7,575 bases of DNA from JBBRHH01 sp038222915. GTDB lineage: Bacteria > Planctomycetota > Phycisphaerae > Tepidisphaerales > Tepidisphaeraceae. How positions within the stretch are numbered: position 1 is the first letter of the stretch; each line of letters starts with the position of its first letter. Under the pieces are notes generated by a model that did no database searches, was not told where the DNA came from, and saw nothing but the letters and a program-made list of their open reading frames with translations. The DNA is taken from contig JBBRHH010000287.1 in the NCBI GenBank assembly GCA_038222915.1, positions 1 through 7,575 on the forward strand, given 5' to 3'. Position numbers and translations under genes: made by a program. Positions 6,056 to 7,575 of the stretch are shown piece by piece.

Positions 6056-6720
6056 CTCTTCGGCGCGGCGGCCGACGCGGATGGCGTTTGGGTCTTGGCG
6101 GCCGGCTTCGTTCCAGCGTCGGCATTGGCGCTCTTTTGCGCATCTTCTGCGGTTTCCACGATGTTCTTGATGATCCCTGTAGCGTTCTGAAATTCGTCTG
6201 AGAGCGAATCGGCCGTCGCGAGGACACGAAGGTTTGCCTGGATCGTGTCGAGTTTCGCAAGTTGGAGTTTTGCCTTTGAATAGGCGGCAACATATGCATT
6301 GCGGGCTTGCGCGACCGCCGAGTCAACATCCGTGATCGCCTGTCGCTGAGATTTGATGGTCTGAGAGAATGTGGAGCGAAGGTTGCCGATCAATACGGAC
6401 TTGTCGTCAGAGATCATGTGATCTGCGATGTTCTGTGCATCGGTATCCTGGCCCTGCCTCAATTGCGTTCGAGAAAGATCACAGAACGCGTCCATTAGTT
6501 GCGTGAACGCGTCGCGATATTCTTTGTTGGACTTCTCAACGCGCGCGCTTTGCTCGTCGCGATAAGGGCTGATTTGTTCTGAAAGTGCACGCGCTTTGGC
6601 CAGTGCGCCGCTTGATGACGTACATCCTGCGGCCGCCGTCGCGATGACAAATAATAATGCGAGGGGCGCGAATTTCGTGGACAGCTTCAAGCAAACGTTT
6701 TGGAAATTTTGATCGGACAT
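6052..6720 (-). CDS. Alpha-helical lipoprotein of unknown function
   Basis: 222 residues. A hydrophobic segment (FAPLALLFVIATAAAG, 17-32) ends in a lipobox-like AAGC with Cys33 followed by TSSSG, so the protein is probably a membrane-anchored lipoprotein. Ala rather than Leu at the -3 position makes the lipobox slightly weak. The mature region is almost entirely predicted helix with heptad-like spacing (about 38-165 and 172-200) and ends in a polar Ala/Thr/Pro/Ser tail. No enzyme motif is seen; an envelope-spanning or scaffold role is possible but unproven. The start is ATG 6720, because GGAG lies 6 nt upstream and the signal begins there; an in-frame ATG at 6753 has no such support. It follows the charged helical gene by 49 bp on the same strand, so the two are probably cotranscribed. 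GC is about 50% in 6361-6420, lower than in the genes to the left. Confidence 0.8.
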   Translation of the reverse strand: MSDQNFQNVCLKLSTKFAPLALLFVIATAAAGCTSSSGALAKARALSEQISPYRDEQSARVEKSNKEYRDAFTQLMDAFCDLSRTQLRQGQDTDAQNIADHMISDDKSVLIGNLRSTFSQTIKSQRQAITDVDSAVAQARNAYVAAYSKAKLQLAKLDTIQANLRVLATADSLSDEFQNATGIIKNIVETAEDAQKSANADAGTKPAAKTQTPSASAAAPKS

Positions 6721-6726
6721 GACGTT

Positions 6727-6730
6727 CTCC
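6727..6730 (-). promoter_or_regulatory. Ribosome binding site of the helical lipoprotein gene
   Basis: GGAG on the minus strand lies 6 nt before the ATG at 6720 and supports that start over the in-frame ATG at 6753. Confidence 0.6.
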
Positions 6731-6769
6731 AGTAGATTGTTTTGTATTTTCACGGTTCAACGGGCAGTT

Positions 6770-7573
6770 TCATTTCGCGGCGATAAACGGCAGGGCAAGC
6801 AATTCCAGGTTGCGGATATCGTCGTCCGTGATGCCCCCATCGTGGAACGCCTTCAGGTCGCCGAGGGTCAGACGGAAACCGGCTTCCTGGACCTGTGCCT
6901 CGAAGGAGTCCATGTGCAGGTCATGCTCAGCCAATTCTGTTTTGAGCCGGATGCCATTGTCTTCACCGAGATGAGCGTTCATGGAGGCAAGCAGCAGATG
7001 GCCGTTTATAGTTCGCACCGCTTTGAAAAGGCGTGCGTTGGTCGCGAGGACGATCCAGCCTTTCGCGTCGGTCATATCAGCGCCATGTGCCACTTTTGCT
7101 GCCTTGGTGAGTCGGTACAATGTGCTGAGAATGCCGTCGGTTTCGGATACCGACTCCCACGTCGCTTCATCGGCCGGCGGGGCCGCTTTGTCGGCTTTGG
7201 AGTTGGTCGGGTGGAGGAACAACCCGAGCTGCGCCGGAGTGGCGAACAGAGGCGCGGTGGTTGAGTCCAAGAGGTCAGAGAAGACCGCTCGATTCTTTAC
7301 CCGATCCTCCTCTTTTTTCTCTTTGTCTTTCTCTTTGTCGGGGAACAATTCAAAGACCGTGGCTCTGATGTCGTCGAGGTTACGACGATATTCCTGGGCC
7401 GTATCTTCCAGAGCCGCGGCAAGAGTTGTGCTGTTATCGATCGATGAAATCAATGAAGAGTCGACTGGGTCAGTTGAAGCAATGTAAATCTTGAGATCGC
7501 GCGCGAGCTTGTTTCGTACGCGTTTTGCAGCCTTTTCCACCTTCATCCATTCAGACAGCGCGTTTTCGAGCAG
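6770..7573 (-). CDS. Charged helical protein of unknown function (5' partial)
   Basis: I do not recognise this protein. The frame stays open beyond the Met at 7546 to the window edge (codons for LLENALSEW precede it), and that Met has no ribosome binding site, so the true start is probably outside the window. From that Met, 258 residues are visible: a basic amphipathic start (KAAKRVRNKLARDLK), a helical stretch 42-68, a highly charged DKEKDKEKKEED segment (70-81), a linker with AAPPADEATW (121-130), and a C-terminal helical half that contains KGWIVLATNARLFKAV and ends FIAAK. No signal peptide or membrane segment is seen in the visible part. It lies 49 bp upstream of the lipoprotein gene on the same strand, which suggests a shared transcript and perhaps a shared process. 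Confidence 0.7.
   Translation of the reverse strand: MLENALSEWMKVEKAAKRVRNKLARDLKIYIASTDPVDSSLISSIDNSTTLAAALEDTAQEYRRNLDDIRATVFELFPDKEKDKEKKEEDRVKNRAVFSDLLDSTTAPLFATPAQLGLFLHPTNSKADKAAPPADEATWESVSETDGILSTLYRLTKAAKVAHGADMTDAKGWIVLATNARLFKAVRTINGHLLLASMNAHLGEDNGIRLKTELAEHDLHMDSFEAQVQEAGFRLTLGDLKAFHDGGITDDDIRNLELLALPFIAAK
7316..7339. repeat. Exact 12-bp tandem duplication encoding DKEK-DKEK
   Basis: The 12-mer TTTCTCTTTGTC is repeated twice without change at 7316-7327 and 7328-7339. On the minus strand it encodes DKEK twice inside the charged linker of the partial helical protein. Period 12 keeps the frame, so copy number could vary without breaking the gene. Confidence 0.85.
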
Positions 7574-7575
7574 GT

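Overview
This 7.6 kb bacterial window carries eight supportable protein genes and no RNA gene, CRISPR array or insertion sequence that I can see. It is mostly GC-rich (hand-counted 60-base blocks run from 48% to 75%). Three gene products carry export signals, two of them lipoprotein-type, so the cell is probably Gram-negative. The mix of a DapA-like aldolase, an atypical epimerase/dehydratase, a ThuA lipoprotein and secreted orphans resembles Planctomycetota/PVC-type genomes, often known only from metagenomes. That placement is a guess from gene content, not proof.

Layout. (1) 2-1015, +: a SAM-dependent methyltransferase of the winged-helix plus Rossmann type, cut off at its 5' end. (2) 1019-4072, -: three co-directional genes. 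In transcription order they are an atypical NAD(P)-binding epimerase/dehydratase, a DUF3800 putative nuclease-fold protein, and a DapA-like Schiff-base lyase/aldolase that ends tail to tail with the methyltransferase. (3) 4183-4977, +: a ThuA-domain lipoprotein, divergent from the epimerase. (4) 5021-6055, +: a secreted protein of unknown function 43 bp downstream. (5) 6052-7575, -: an alpha-helical lipoprotein and, upstream of it, the 3' part of a charged helical protein. Neither is recognised. The longest stretch without a gene is about 140 bp (2063-2203).

How they may work together. The epimerase/dehydratase, DapA-like enzyme and ThuA protein look like parts of a carbohydrate or sugar-acid catabolic locus: export-side recognition or processing by ThuA, oxidation or isomerisation by the Rossmann enzyme, and retro-aldol or dehydration chemistry by the Schiff-base enzyme. 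This is inference; no substrate can be read from the sequence. The DUF3800 gene between the two enzymes has lower GC and no ATG start, and looks like a later insertion. The lipoprotein and charged-protein pair at the right end is the least explained part of the window. I see no convincing complete new defence or mobile system.
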